Part shown: piece by piece, positions 14,256 through 25,403 of the stretch
How positions within the stretch are numbered: position 1 is the stretch's first letter
How the letters are laid out: every line of letters begins with the position of its first letter
Assembly: GCA_964035575.1 (NCBI GenBank)
Contig: OZ037834.1
Coordinates: 392,631-456,630, forward strand
DNA: 64,000 nt
Direction of reading: 5' to 3'
Source: Rhynchopus sp. YZ270_cl-10
Lineage: Eukaryota; Euglenozoa; Diplonemea; Diplonemida; Diplonemidae
The notes under the pieces: model-generated
What the model was told of the DNA's origin: nothing
The model's input: only the letters and a program-made list of their open reading frames with translations
The model's database searches: none
Program-made: the position numbers and the translations under genes

Positions 14256-17200
14256 TTCTAATGAAAGACGCGCATGAATGGACCAATGAAACAACTACGC
14301 ACTAAGTACGCAATATGGGGTCGTCAGGAGCACCAATACCTCTACAAATCTCTCTCTCTCTCTCTCTCAATCTATTATCTCAACATTTCACTTTCCAACC
14401 ACCTCCCCTTTTCTACAGATACTACATTGTGAACCACGGCCTGTCCGTGCACAAACAGTGCAGTGCTTGGGGTGATGCGGAGGGTTGCGCGCTTGACTCC
14501 GACTGCGTCTGGACCAGCGACGCTGTGTGCACGCCTAGTGTGTGCACAGCGCACTGCACGGCAGACCTCTGCACGGCAGAAACGGCTGCGACATGCTCCT
14601 TCGACCACACCACACAACGCTGTAGTGGTGCCCTCTGTGAGCACACCACCACAGCTGAATGCGAAAGCGACCCAGCCTGCTGGTGGGACACCTTCGCTGA
14701 GGCTGAGCACGCTGCAGGGAACCTCTGCAAGCCTGCCGTGGGCTGCCACGGACACAAAGAAAAACACCTCTGCGTCGTACAGAGCATGTGTACCTGGGAT
14801 TCCGAGCAGTTGAAGTATGTAAAGAGGAGGGGTTTTTATGAAGCTTCTAAGGCTGTAAGAAACAGCGGAAACAAAATAAGCTGACTATGAATGAAGGGAG
14901 CGGGTTTTCTGTGAGTGTAATGTGTTTTTTTTTTTTTTTTTGTGTTTGCATTGCCACATCACATACCACACCACACCCCACAGATGCACGGACACCCGCC
15001 GCTGCACAGTGCACCTGGCATCAGACAAGTGTGCTGATGACCCAGTGTGCATCTGGAACACCGCTTCCTCGACATGCGCGGACAGGACAGGATGTATTGC
15101 GAAGGGTATGGCTACGTTCTCTTTGGGGGGAAACACACAGTTTGATTGCTTTTTACGTGATCTATTTTTTTTCTTCTTGAGAAGTTATGTTTTGAATGGA
15201 GGGTTTCTCTTCACAACAAAAAAGCTCTTCTTCTTTTTGGCCCCATATCTCAACACCCCACCACACACAGTCACCGAGTCTACCTGCAGTGAGTCGCCTG
15301 CTTGCATGTGGTCCACCGACATCGGGTCATGCCTTGAGCGCTCCTGCTCTGGCTTTGCCACCCCAGCTGCGTGCGATGAGGATGCCGTGTGCTACTGGAA
15401 CACAGCGTTGGACATATGCTCGACGCACAGCGGCTGCATCCAGCACACCTGGGACACCAATGTAGCGGCAGCCTGTGGAAGCGACCCTGCCTGCATGTGG
15501 GACGACGTGACCTGTGTGGACAAGACCGGCTGCGCGCTTCACGTCTCCACGGCGCAGTGCTACAACGACACCTCGTGTGAGTGGGTTTCTGGCGATGAAA
15601 TCTGTGCTGACGTGGGTTGCCCTGCGGTGTCCGGCAGTGCGAACTGCACTGCCAACTCATCGTGCGACTGGTTCATCTTCACCTCCCCTGCGCCGAGGTG
15701 CGACTTCAACTGCGATGCCTTCGGGCAGACCGACTGCGCTGCACGCAGCATCTGCCGCTGGAACGTCGACACCAACCTTTGCGAACAGTCGAACGGCTGC
15801 GACCTGCAGACCTCCTCCCCGAAGTGCAACTCCCTAGCACTGTGCGAATGGTCCAACACCACCAAATGCGGTGCAATGCACCCATGCGACGAAACCGACC
15901 AGACCTCTTGCGACCTGCGTGACAAATGCTCCTGGAAGGACGGCGCCTGCACGGAGACCAACCGCTGCCACTTCTACCCCTCGCTCGACGCCTGCGAGAC
16001 GAACCTCAACGGCGACGAATGCCATTGGGGCGACAACGGGTGCGAAGAGACGCTTCTGTGCCCAGCCTTCCTTTCCGAAGCAGAATGCCAAGAACAAAAC
16101 GACATCTGCGAATGGAGCGAGACCTGCCTGCCACGATGCGACAAAGACCTTTGCGTGCACGGTACCTGCGACGCTGGGTCCTGCGTCTGCGAAGACGGCT
16201 TCTCCGGCGCGAACTGCGATGTGTGTTCACTCACCGACGCAGACGGTGCATGCGAGGTCTGCAGTGAAGAGATGTGCCACCACCACGGAACCTGCGAAGC
16301 AGGCCGCTGTCTCTGCATGGCTGGCTGGTCCGGCCCCTTCTGCGCGCAACGTGCCTGTCTCAACACCGACCCCACCTTCGTCACAACGTACCCCCTCAGG
16401 CCCCTCAAGGATGAGCAGTTTACATACATCATCCACGGATGCTTCAACGCATCGCTCACACAACGTGTCACTGTCATCCCGGCTGAAGAAAGCTGTGGGG
16501 AAGTCGAGGTTCCGGCGGAGTGCAGTATGTTTCCCCCCCTCCCTTCCCTCCCTCCCTCCCCCCCCCCCCCCCAGGTTTTGTGAATACCCTTTTTAGTCTT
16601 TTTGGTAAAGACCTATTTCATAACATTTCTATTTTTTCCCCCAACTTTATTTTCACTTTCCTAAGATCCCCGGATGAATCAACAGATTTTTTTCAAAACC
16701 AACTCTTTCACTTTCCCAACAGACTTCACCGAATCCATCTCCCTTGCCGACTCTGCTTGCAAGAGAGCTGAGCGTTTCGACGCTGTGGTCGAACCCATCG
16801 CAGAAATGGAACTTCTTGTGAACGTGACTATTGGCTTCGACGGTGTCCAGGACCGTGCGTTCAAGGTCTGCTGGATGCGTGCTGGGAAGACGGAGTGGTC
16901 GTTGGTAGGCTCGCACGATGAGGATGGAGGTTACGAAGCGAGCATGATCGTGCAAGGTGCTGCGACTGCACAGTCTGGCGCTGCGACACGTGGCGCACCT
17001 GGTGCGGATGGCGCGCTGCATGAATACTGCTGCGAAGGCCTTCGTATCGGAGAGCTCTGTCTGCCTGCAGGGCTGATTGTGTTTTTGTGGGTGTTGCTGT
17101 TGTGCTCGCTGATTGGCGTCTGCGGGCAGCACTACAGACAACGGAGTGAGATCACTACACTGAACGAAAGCCGCCAGCCTGAAGGGAAATACTCCGGGTT

Positions 17201-17405
17201 TGATTTAGATGAAGACTCACAGATGCCTCTGAACACGACCTACATGGGCAGTCATATGGACGCCACGCAAGGAAGGGATTCATTCTCAAGGTATTCCGAC
17301 ACCTATAGGTCAGTCTCGAGAAACTCTGACGATGCCTCAAGAGACAGATCCAGATCGCAAATGGGGACACCCGACGGTCTAGAGTTGGATCAAATCGACA
17401 TTTGA
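1..17405 (+). CDS. Giant Cys-rich multi-vWA transmembrane protein (5' end outside window)
   Basis: Exons: before 1-13745, 13887-14062, 14419-14814, 14984-15105, 15271-16524 and 16723-17405. All introns are GT-AG and the phases agree, giving 877 codons after exon 1 and at least 5,457 residues in total. The frame is open from base 3, inside a vWA domain, so the true start lies upstream. Nine further vWA domains begin near 1068, 2601, 4151, 5669, 7221, 8761, 10290, 11774 and 13300, about 1.53 kb apart. Tandem Cys-rich modules of the type CxxDxxCxW separate them. The last exons hold two EGF-like segments (about 16,130-16,350), one membrane helix (LPAGLIVFLWVLLLCSLIG) and a Ser/Arg-rich tail of about 90 residues. 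This is the layout of a type I surface adhesion or matrix protein with the repeats outside the cell (inferred). The metal site DxSxS is intact only in the domains at 4151, 5669 and 11774. Species-level function is unknown. Confidence 0.9.
14201..14290 (+). pseudogene. LSU (28S) rRNA fragment inside an intron
   Basis: Within the intron 14063-14418 lies a stretch matching the highly conserved eukaryotic LSU rRNA helix region that contains the R2 retrotransposon and I-CeuI target. Recognisable words are GGCGGGAGTAACTATGAC, TCTTAAGGTAGCC, AAATGCCTCGTC and GACGCGCATGAATGG. Only about 90 bases are present, so it is a fragment and not a functional rRNA gene. It is followed at 14296-14330 by a dispersed repeat ending in GTCGTCAGGAGCACCA, also found at 27,606-27,654 and 41,763-41,814. 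Confidence 0.9.
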
Positions 17406-17442
17406 GGAGAAACGCAATAAAAAAGCGAGGTGAAGAAAAAAC

Positions 17443-17511
17443 GGACAGTGGATTGCACCAACTGTGGCAACACAAAACCGAGGCAGCTACACTACAACAA
17501 TTTATCAAAAA
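17443..17511 (+). repeat. Dispersed hairpin repeat family R1
   Basis: Carries the words AACTGTGGCAACACAA, CCGAGGCA and CAACAATTTATC followed by an A run. Other copies are at 31,537-31,603, 39,642-39,712, 47,705-47,778 and 50,802-50,877, with a 3'-truncated one at 51,553-51,590. The 5' half can fold as TTGCAC[AACT]GTGGCAA with one bulged G. It sits just after the stop codon of the giant gene. Confidence 0.75.
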
Positions 17512-18556
17512 AAAATAAAAGAGTGTCCAGCTACAACTCCAAATAGATTATCAATAAAAGCGTGTGTAACAACAGAATGCACAAAATAACCCGGCGGAGA
17601 GTGGCAGTGCCCTACGCCTCCCAGAGACGTTTTTTGCATTGTCGACTTCTCTTTTTTTATTTTCATTTTATTTTTTACAATTTTGCTGAGCTATCAGAGG
17701 AGGGGAGGAGCTGTAGAGCAAAAAATAAAAAATTAGGGACACCCAGATTATGTAATGTAAAGCTTGCGAACCTCGGAAAAATCCCACCCCATCCACCCCC
17801 TATCCACCCCAATCCCTGTTTTTTGTTTCCCTCCCTTCTTTTAATGGTGAAATATGCAGAGGGAAAGAGAGAGAGAGGCATATTTCACTCATATTTCCCC
17901 AACCCAAAACAGAGTTATGTTTGGTTGTCAGTTACGGTTTTTTTGTTTTTGTTTTTTTTGTTCGTTGTTGTTGTTGTTGTTGTTTTTTGGTCATTTTAGT
18001 ATGTTGATTGTAGTTGATATTTTTTTTGGAAAAGGAGAAAATGTATCGTTACTATTTTTCTTTTTGTTGAGTGTTTTCCAGCACAAAAAATCTCTTCGGT
18101 TTTATGAAACAGAAATTATCTTTTCATTATGTAAAGGATCAGATGATATGAATTTCATCTCTCTTTGCAACAATATTTTTATGTTTTTTTTTTTTTGTTT
18201 TGTTGTTGTTTTTCTTAGAAGAAGGTTGGTAAGAAGAAGAAAAACGCACAGATGAGGCATAGCAGATTTTGTCAAACCTTGCGTTTTTCTTTTTAAATTG
18301 AACCACATCTTTTGTATTGGGTCCTTTATATTTTAGATTTGTTTTTACATTTTTTTACATTTTTTTTACATGTTTCTATTTCTAGTGTCCAATGCAAGGG
18401 GATAGACCGAAACGAAGAAGGGTTGACGTCTTTCACCTTTAGCATGCTTTTCCCCTTCCCAAAAAAAAATAAAAAAAAATAAAAACAAAACACCCTGCTC
18501 CCCGTTTCCCAGCCTCACTCAGCTCACTGCAAGTAAAAAAAAGGTGTTCAGAAGAG

Positions 18557-18606
18557 TATAGTGGTGCACACTCTAGGGTGGCTACACTAATACAACCAAG
18601 TTTTCA
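18557..18606 (+). repeat. Two-tier hairpin repeat family R2
   Basis: Outer stem TAGTG/CACTA encloses an inner four-pair hairpin CACT[CTAG]GGTG and is followed by AAGTTTTC and an A run. Other copies are at 18,714-18,766, 27,537-27,588, 39,738-39,792, 48,191-48,241 and 59,757-59,803, with a partial one near 49,402-49,430. Confidence 0.75.
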
Positions 18607-18713
18607 AAAAAACAAAACAAAACAAAAAGACGCACACAATTTGAGGCAAAACACCACGCAACCTTTTGCCCCATCTTTTCCCCCTTCTCCATCCCCTCTC
18701 TGTTACCCCAGTT

Positions 18714-18766
18714 ATAGTGGTGCGCATCTTCGGGTGTAAACACTAATACAAAAACCAAGTTTTCAA
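18714..18766 (+). repeat. R2 hairpin copy with UUCG loop
   Basis: Same family as 18,557-18,606, but the inner hairpin reads CATC[TTCG]GGTG, a classic stable UUCG tetraloop closed by C-G. The outer TAGTG and CACTA arms are retained. Confidence 0.7.
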
Positions 18767-18955
18767 AAAAAAAAAAAGTGTATCTTGCGTGGCAACTGCA
18801 CATATTTTCAACGATTTTATCAAAACCGGATAACACAGGGAAAAAAAAATGCAGTAAAAAAGACTGGCATCCACACAATAGTTCCAACAATTTTATCAAA
18901 AAAAAAACCAAAAAAAAAAATAATAAAAATACAAAAGTGATGAGCGGTGTTGTAC

Positions 18956-18992
<37 letters not shown>

Positions 18993-19325
18993 CATAATAT
19001 TGTAATGCACAAAAAATGGACTCACTGATAAACTTCAAATTTTTCTTCAAAATCTTTCGTTTCTTTTTTGTTTACTTTGTTTTGCCCCCTTTTTTAGATT
19101 TTTTTTTGGGGATACATCATGCAATTTGCGTTCTATAGCCTTTAAAATGGTTTTTATTTCTCTCTCTTTTTTTTGATTTCTTTTTTTGTCGATGCTAAAG
19201 AAAGAAGCTTTTCCCAATAAGGATTGTCTTTTTGGGATAGGATAGAAAAAAAAAACTTGGTAAAGGTCCTTCTCAGATCCTTTCTCGGGTATACCCCAAG
19301 CCACAATACAAGGCACCACCAGATA

Positions 19326-19362
19326 GGATGGGTGTGCACGAGAAGGCACATTTCATCTGAAC
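19326..19362 (+). repeat. GAGA-loop hairpin, family R4
   Basis: Stem TGTGC / GCACA, with an A bulge on the 5' side and the loop region CGAGAAG, followed by TTTCATC. Related copies are at 19,919-19,962, 24,082-24,142, 24,561-24,603, 27,339-27,366, 32,098-32,133, 39,122-39,148, 48,672-48,708 and 58,796-58,832. Confidence 0.7.
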
Positions 19363-19462
19363 AAAGGTTTTTTTTTCTCTTCTTTCTTTGTTTGGGTACA
19401 TTTTAGTGCACCCTATTGTACCATCTATTCAGTAGAATAGATAGTATATGAAACAACTTCTT

Positions 19463-19554
19463 TGGTGTTCCGGAGGGGGCCTATATTGACATATCCTTGA
19501 CAATGTCCTTGACATGTCAAGGACATATCCTTGACAGGGGTTTCATGAACACCA
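19463..19554. mobile_element. Short inverted-repeat element, GGTGTTC / GAACACC ends
   Basis: Ends TGGTGTTC...GAACACCA enclose several TCCTTGACA words in both orientations, with a central TGTCAAGGA palindrome. Related ends (GGTGCTTTCGG / CCGGAGCACC) occur at 56,262-56,319 and 59,863-59,918, and a one-ended copy starts near 55,635. No coding capacity, so it is MITE-like. Confidence 0.65.
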
Positions 19555-19918
19555 TTATTTCTTTCATTTGAACAGAATGTGTGTTAAAAAAATGGAGGGA
19601 AAAATCGTGTCGTACGACGAAATACCAACCCCCCCCTCTCTGCGGGTTCACATTATCGACTTTTCTTTTTTACTTGCGAACAACCTTTATGTGTGAGGTG
19701 GCATATGCTTTACCCCATATGGTGACTGCATATCCGTCCTTTCTATTGCCCCCCCCCCCCCCCCCCCCCCACTATTGTCAATATACCCCCCTTTTTTTTT
19801 TTCCCGTTTGTTTTCTTCCTCCCGTTTTTTCACTTTATTGTGGGGCATACGGAAGGAGGTAACAAGACATCTATTTTCTTTCTTTTGTTTGCGAAAATAC
19901 CCGATACACATTTGCTTG

Positions 19919-19962
19919 TGAGATGTGTATGTGTGTGTGTATGAGAAACACATTCATCTTTC
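19919..19962 (+). repeat. GAGA-loop hairpin R4 with T-A closing pair
   Basis: Reads TGTGT-A-T[GAGA]A-ACACA, enclosed by GATG and CATC. Relative to the 39,122 copy, the closing pair C-G is replaced by T-A and the stem pair C-G by T-A. These are compensatory changes that keep the fold. Confidence 0.75.
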
Positions 19963-21117
19963 AAGTTTTCTTTTGTATGTTCCAGTCAGAGGTTTACGTC
20001 TGCATTTCTTTTTTTGTGCGTTTCCATACGAAAATTTATTTTTTTTTTTTTGTATGAATCCATACGGTTTCCATTCTGTCGATTATTTTTTGTATTTTTT
20101 TTTTTGTTTTTGCCAGGTGTTGTTTATTTATTGATGCGATCTTTTTTGTGTGACAAAAAAAAGCCATTCTTTTTTCTTGTCTTCTGAGTCATTGTCTGTA
20201 GCCTGTCCTTTTGAAAATAGGTGAATGGCGTTCTCAAGAAAAAAAAAAAAATCAGCCTTCTCGGGCAACTTTGTGGTACTGTGCATGCACCTGCCTGCTG
20301 GTGAGGTTGGTTGCAAATCTTTCAACTTTTTTCTATTTCTTTTCATTCAGTACAAAGAGGTGAATTATTTATTTGATTTACAAAAAAACAAAAAAAAAAC
20401 AAAACTCCATTGCTCTTCTTCGAGGAATTCTGTCTTCGGTTTCAAAAGAACCGACCAAGTTTCTTCCCCCTTTTTTTGACTTTTCCCTCATATACTATCA
20501 ATTTATTGATTGCATATGATGAAAAATACGTTTTTTTTAAACCCGATCCAGTAACAACCCCTGTTCCCAGTCTTATTATTTTTCCCAATTGTAAATTTAG
20601 GTTTTGCAATAAAGGAAAGAAAATAGTCCCCATTCCCCCGTTGTTGTATATCGTGTCTTTCGTCCGTTGAGGCGTTTGTGTTCACATATCAACCTTACTT
20701 TCTTTGTTTAGGTGTTGTGTAGACGAGAGACGATTCATCAAAACAAGGCTTCCTCTTTTTTTTGCTTTTTTTTTTTGTTTTGTTTTTCTCCAAAAGGGGT
20801 GGGTTCGTAGCGTCCTTCTCCGTTGAGAATATCGGTATTGAGAACCCTCATAACCCTCTTTGGATAATGTGCAAGAGAGAGAGGGAGATGCACATTTGTC
20901 TGTCATTTTTTTTTTTTTTTTCCATTTTTCCCTAGTAGTGTGTACAAAGGAGTAGGGTACACGTACGATTCCCATCCCCTTTTTTATAACTCCACAATAG
21001 TTTTTGCGAATAGCAAACAAACAAAAAATCAAATCAAAAAAAAAAAAAAAAAAAAAAAAAAAATTCTTCTCTTTGTACAAATCTGTTTGTCAAGAATAGA
21101 AAAAAAAAAAAAATCTG

Positions 21118-21210
21118 CGTCTATACCTTCTGTAATACATAGGCTTCGGCCGACATTGAGTATACAGATCGTTATACCAGTAGGTATAACGCGATTGTCG
21201 ATACAACCAA
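21118..21210 (+). repeat. Structured repeat family R6
   Basis: About 95 bases: TACCTTCTGTAATACA, a GGC[TTCG]GCC hairpin, ATTGAGTA, the hairpin GTTATACC[AGTA]GGTATAAC, then GATTGTCGATACAA. Copies are at 42,841-42,920 and 63,748-63,845, with diverged ones at 22,043-22,122, 31,905-31,973 and 47,820-47,886. The central stem keeps its place while its bases change. Confidence 0.75.
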
Positions 21211-21462
21211 AAAAAAAAAAAATCAAAAAAAAATCCTCCAAACGATATCTCTTTTCATTGACAGCTCGTTCCCCCCCTCCCAATCCCATTTTTCAAACAA
21301 ACAAAAAAAATGCGTAAAAAATATACAGCACAAAAAATATTTTCATTATCCCCACTCTCGCTCCCCATAATCTCTCGTATCTGCTTTTTTTTCTTTCTAC
21401 ATCGGGTCTCAACCAAGCCTTCCGGTTACCTTTTAGCGACCCAGAACATGGATTACAAAAGA

Positions 21463-21795
21463 TCTTAATTAAGATATGAGCGAAAAACACCGTTTTTTTA
21501 AGATCTTAGTGTTTTCTTAAAATTAAGTAAGATCTTAGTGTTTTGTGTTGAATATCTTAGTTTTTTTTTGTTAAGATCTTAGTTTCCACCAAAAAAAAAC
21601 TAAGATCTTAAAAACAAAACTAAGATCTTAAAAATAAAGTGGCTACGATCTTAGAAAAAAAAACTAAGATCTTAGAAAAAAAACTAAGATCTTAGTTTTT
21701 TGGTGTTTTTTTCCACTAAGATCTTAGTGGAAAAAAAAAACTAAGAAGATATCAAAACCCCGCTCAAAAAAAATTTCCCCTTACTAAGATCTTTT
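21463..21795. repeat. Array of AAGATCTTAG palindromes
   Basis: More than a dozen copies of AAGATCTT(AG), a self-complementary word, spaced by 5-35 bases of T- or A-rich sequence in alternating orientation. The spacing is irregular and spacers are homopolymeric, so it is not a CRISPR. Imperfect inverted ends containing GAGCG-type words lie near 21,478 and 21,760. Confidence 0.8.
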
Positions 21796-22042
21796 GTTTT
21801 CCATGCCAGAAGAAAGAGAAAGGCGAGGGGGGGAGGGGGGTTTTTTTTTGACAGTGTTTTTTTGCCTAAAAAAAAAACAACACCGTTCTTTCACCGCTTT
21901 TTGTCGGCCGAATAGCTTTAATATTTCTTCGCAAGTCTTTCTCTAAAAAGAATAATAAAAAAAAAACAAATCTCGTTTGTGGGTAAACATGCCCTACAAA
22001 TTTAACAAAAGAAATAACAAAAAAAAAAACAAATCAAAAAAA

Positions 22043-22122
22043 GGCTTCGGCCAGTATTTGAGTCAACTGATCCTCCTCCCACCCAAAAAAAGGTGGGAAA
22101 AAATTGGGTGATGTGTCGACAC
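22043..22122 (+). repeat. Diverged R6 structured repeat
   Basis: GGCTTCGGCC is followed by TTGAGTC, a CCCACC / GGTGGG hairpin at the position of the R6 central stem, and the 3' word GTGTCGACACAAC. The different but still paired central stem supports conservation of structure. Confidence 0.6.
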
Positions 22123-22468
22123 AACAAAAAAAAAACGCATCGATTTTCATCTCCAGAATATTTAAAAAACAAAAATCATCTCAACTCAACTTATTCACGA
22201 AGATATCTGCGCTCGTAAGGCCCATTTCTTCTTCTTCCCCATTTATCCCCTCCCTCTTTTGGGACAAGCTGTCAATTGAAACCCTCTTTTCCCCTTTCCC
22301 CATTCCCCATTCCCCAATAGTCATTGTGGTTGTTACTTAACAAAACAAAAATGCCACTTTTTTTTCTTTCCAGCTAACTTTTTTTGTCTTCGAAATATTT
22401 TCCGTTCAAAATATTGAGTATTGATACTCTTCAGCAAATCACGGGATTTGTGTCATTTTTTTTAAAAA

Positions 22469-22829
22469 GGGAAGGCTCGTTTTTCCATTTAATGTTACAA
22501 AGTAACAATAAAGGGGGGGGAGGGGGTCCGACCGAAATCCGGGGAAAAAACTTTTTTTTTTTTGTAACAATGGCGGGAAAAAGTGGCTTTTTCCAACAAC
22601 AAGAACTTGTCCATTTCGGCAGATTGACCCCACCACAGTGCGGACGGATTCCGGAAATGCAAATGCGGGTGTTTTCGGATGTGCACGTCCACTGCGCCTT
22701 GTTGTTACAATAAATGAAAATTCGGAAAAACGGTTTTTCCGTGTAACATAGGGGGTGGGGAGGGGGGGGTCACCGGGAAAAATGGTTTATTGTTACTTTG
22801 TAACATTAAAAGGAAAAACGAGCCTTCCC
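22469..22829. mobile_element. MITE-like element with ~43-bp terminal inverted repeats
   Basis: Left end starts GGGAAGGCTCGTTTTTCC and runs through TTAATGTTACAAAGTAAC. The right end is its inverse, finishing GAGCCTTCCC, with about one mismatch in 43. Extra TTGTTAC/GTAACA words repeat inside. The interior carries the GACCCCACCAC core at about 22,625. No transposase is present, so the element would be non-autonomous. Confidence 0.85.
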
Positions 22830-23525
22830 AAAGCATTTTTTTTTTGTCTCTGTATCTTGTCAGAGATTTTGTGCGTCACAGACCATCAGTCTTCTTTTTC
22901 GGCTATGTGTACTGTCCTTGGGGAAAAGGAAAAAAGGAAAAAAAAAAAAAAAAGCTTCATTTTCATTATAAATAAAACACGTCACACAGCGTCGTATGTC
23001 CCAAAATTCAACAGACATAGTTATATCTTCAATTCTTTAAAAACAAATTGCACCCTTTTTTATTGTTTCAGTGCTCTTGCGGCCCGCTAATATCTCCCAG
23101 TGGCGGTTTGTATCTTACAACTTCTCTTTTCATGCCAATCATTGTTATTTTCTTTTCAAGCCTGTGTTTTTTTTTTAAATCTTTTTAGTTTAGCCAAATG
23201 GTTCATCTTCTTGCCCCAACTTCTTTTTGTGGGGATTGATCAAAATATTTCAAAAAAAAAAATTGAAAAAAAAAAAAATGAGTGATTTCGGGTCAGTTGA
23301 GGTGTCTTTTATATTCAATAACTATTCCTTTTGGTTTTGCTTCCTCTAGATGACAATCTAGAAAAAGAGAAGGGAAAAAAAAAAAAAAAAAAAAAAAACG
23401 GTATAGTGTGCTGTAATGACTTCGCAAAACCCGAGAGGCTGCGGGTCATCCCATAAGCTTTGTATACCTTCTGTTGGCAGAGTACCCCTTTGTCTCTTTT
23501 TCTAACAGATCCCCTACTCCCCATG

Positions 23526-23637
23526 TTCCCTTGTCTTAACGACCCTTGGTCATGCTGCAAAAGTAAACAAACAAATAAGCAAAAAAGTACAAAATAAAGT
23601 AGCAAAAGCAAAAACAAAACAAAACAAAACAAACTTT
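23526..23637 (+). repeat. A-rich repeat identical to 46,558-46,670
   Basis: About 110 bases beginning CCTTGTCTTAACGACCC and running into an AAAC/AAAG-rich tail are identical at both places. A 3' A-rich end shared exactly between distant loci looks like the tail of a retroposed sequence. The second copy follows the USP-like gene and its structured RNA. Confidence 0.85.
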
Positions 23638-23696
23638 CAAATCCCCATGTTCCCTGTTATCAATTTTTTTTTTTGGTCAAAAAAACGCGCCAAAAA

Positions 23697-23733
23697 AAGG
23701 TACACTGTCACGAGAGGACTTTGTATTGCAAAA
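23697..23733 (+). repeat. GAGA-loop hairpin, family R5
   Basis: Outer TACA / TGTA pairs and inner GTC-A-C[GAGA]G-GAC. Other copies are at 27,428-27,463, 28,005-28,043, 29,776-29,813, 33,248-33,283 and 34,569-34,603, with a weak one at 41,965-41,998. Some copies extend upstream into GTAGGACTGCATGG and a C-rich hairpin. Confidence 0.7.
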
Positions 23734-24560
23734 AAAAAGCCATATTTTTCTGTTGTTGTTAAAAGACAGCTAAGCACAGAGCGACTTAGGTTTTTCGTCG
23801 TTTTATCAACCTTCCCCCACTCCTCCCTGGTTTTTTTTTTTATCACAAAGGTCAAAGTGTCTTTTACTTACGTGATACAATAAAAACCCCCCAGTTCACA
23901 GCAAACCCCATAAAACCCTGTTCCCCCATTCTCTTCCCATGTATATCGAGGTTCTTTGAATGGCCTGTGTACGTCTCTATTGGTGAGGTGCCCTACCATC
24001 CGATTGACCTCATTTTTTTTTTTTTTTTAGTGCCTGCGTCCTCCTGAGGGGTGTGCACTGTCAAACTTCGCTTGCTTTAAGGATGAGTGTGTGTATGTGT
24101 GTGCATGAGAGGATGGAAAGCACATTCATCTTTCAAGTATTCTTTCTTTTCTTTTACCCTGTGAAGACGTCGCTACGATTCTTTTTTGTTGGAAATAGAA
24201 AATACAAAAAAAAAAAAAAAAAATCTGTCTCGTACGTCATCACAAAAAAAAACACGATTTGTCTTTCCCGATTTTATTTTATTTTTTTGATGTGCAGCAA
24301 CAACAAAAAAAGTACAAATACACTCCTTGATACCTCCAATAAAGGTGGGATATGTTCGAGGTTGGTGTTTTTGCTTCTTTTTTTTTGATAATTTGTTTGG
24401 TTAGTGGAGTAGTCTTATAGTTTGTTTTACTGTCTATCTGGGCAGCTAAGAGAATAGATTAATGATAACTGTTTTTTTTTCTTCTTCTTCTTTTTCTATT
24501 GTTGTTGCTTCGTCAGTATCACTACACGGTTTCCATACCAGGATAGGGGTTTTTTTATAG

Positions 24561-24603
24561 ATTGTGTGTGTGTGTGTGCACGAGAGAAGACACACTTCAT
24601 CTA
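24561..24603 (+). repeat. R4 hairpin copy with GT expansion
   Basis: The 5' arm has expanded into (GT)n. CACGAGAG and ACACACTTCATC keep the loop and 3' arm of family R4. A similar expanded copy lies at 24,082-24,142. Confidence 0.6.
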
Positions 24604-25403
24604 AACACTTTTTTTTACATTTTGTTTTGTTTATTTAGTTCATCATTGCATTTACCAATATGGGCGTTTTACACAAAACTCTCCCTTCTCAAAAATTTCC
24701 CCCCTTTTTCCACCCCCCCCTCCCCTCCCGTTATTCCCAAAAAACCCGCGAAAAAAGTGTTTTCCGTAATTTTTTGTTCTTTGCGGCGCTTTTATTTTAT
24801 TTTATTTTTCAATTTTCCTTTTTTTTTCGTAATGTAGTCCCTTCCTAATCTTTCCTTTTTTTTGGTAATTTTGTTTTTTTTTGTTTTCTGAACCTGAAGC
24901 AAAAAAAAAAAGAGGAAATAAAGGAAGATTAAAGGAAGGGAGGACAGAGAAAGAAAATTCATCTACAATAAAAAAAAAAAGCTCGAGAGACTACTCTTTA
25001 GCTTGTTGCTCGGGAAGCATACTAATTTTTTAAAAAAAACAGAAAAAAATTTAAATTGAGAAAAAGTAAAAAACAACAACAACGATTTTTATTTTTATAC
25101 ACCTGCGATTGGCCTCGACCAAGGTCTATCCTAACGACTTAAGAAACGAAAAGAATAAACTAAAAAAAAAAAATTGACAACTCCCCCTTTTTTCCCCCTC
25201 CTTTCCAAAACCTCTTCATAATAACCTATTACCCATTCAAACCATCACCAGAGGGGGCACCAACACCCTTTTACAACCCCCCCCTCTCTGTCTACACATT
25301 TTTACACATTCAGTACACATTTATCGGGGAATTTTTTTTCCTGTTTTTTTTCTCCCTCTTTCTCTCTATTCCCCTACCCTCTGTTCTCCATTAAACCAGC
25401 ATC

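Larger units (their letters stand above)
17406..25403. other. Gene-free interval, repeats and low complexity
   Basis: No credible gene is seen. An AATAAA near 17,416 may serve the upstream gene. The interval holds A/T homopolymers, (GTT)n near 17,965, (TC)n at 18,960-18,989, poly-C at about 19,747-19,770, and the small structured repeats and inverted-repeat elements listed separately. Open frames here are short, low in complexity and lack family similarity. Confidence 0.7.

Noticed and set aside
21463-21795. CRISPR array from AAGATCTTAG repeats (and ATGCGCAT at 49,438-49,925)
   Set aside because: Repeats are 8-10-base palindromes with irregular, homopolymeric spacers in a eukaryotic context.
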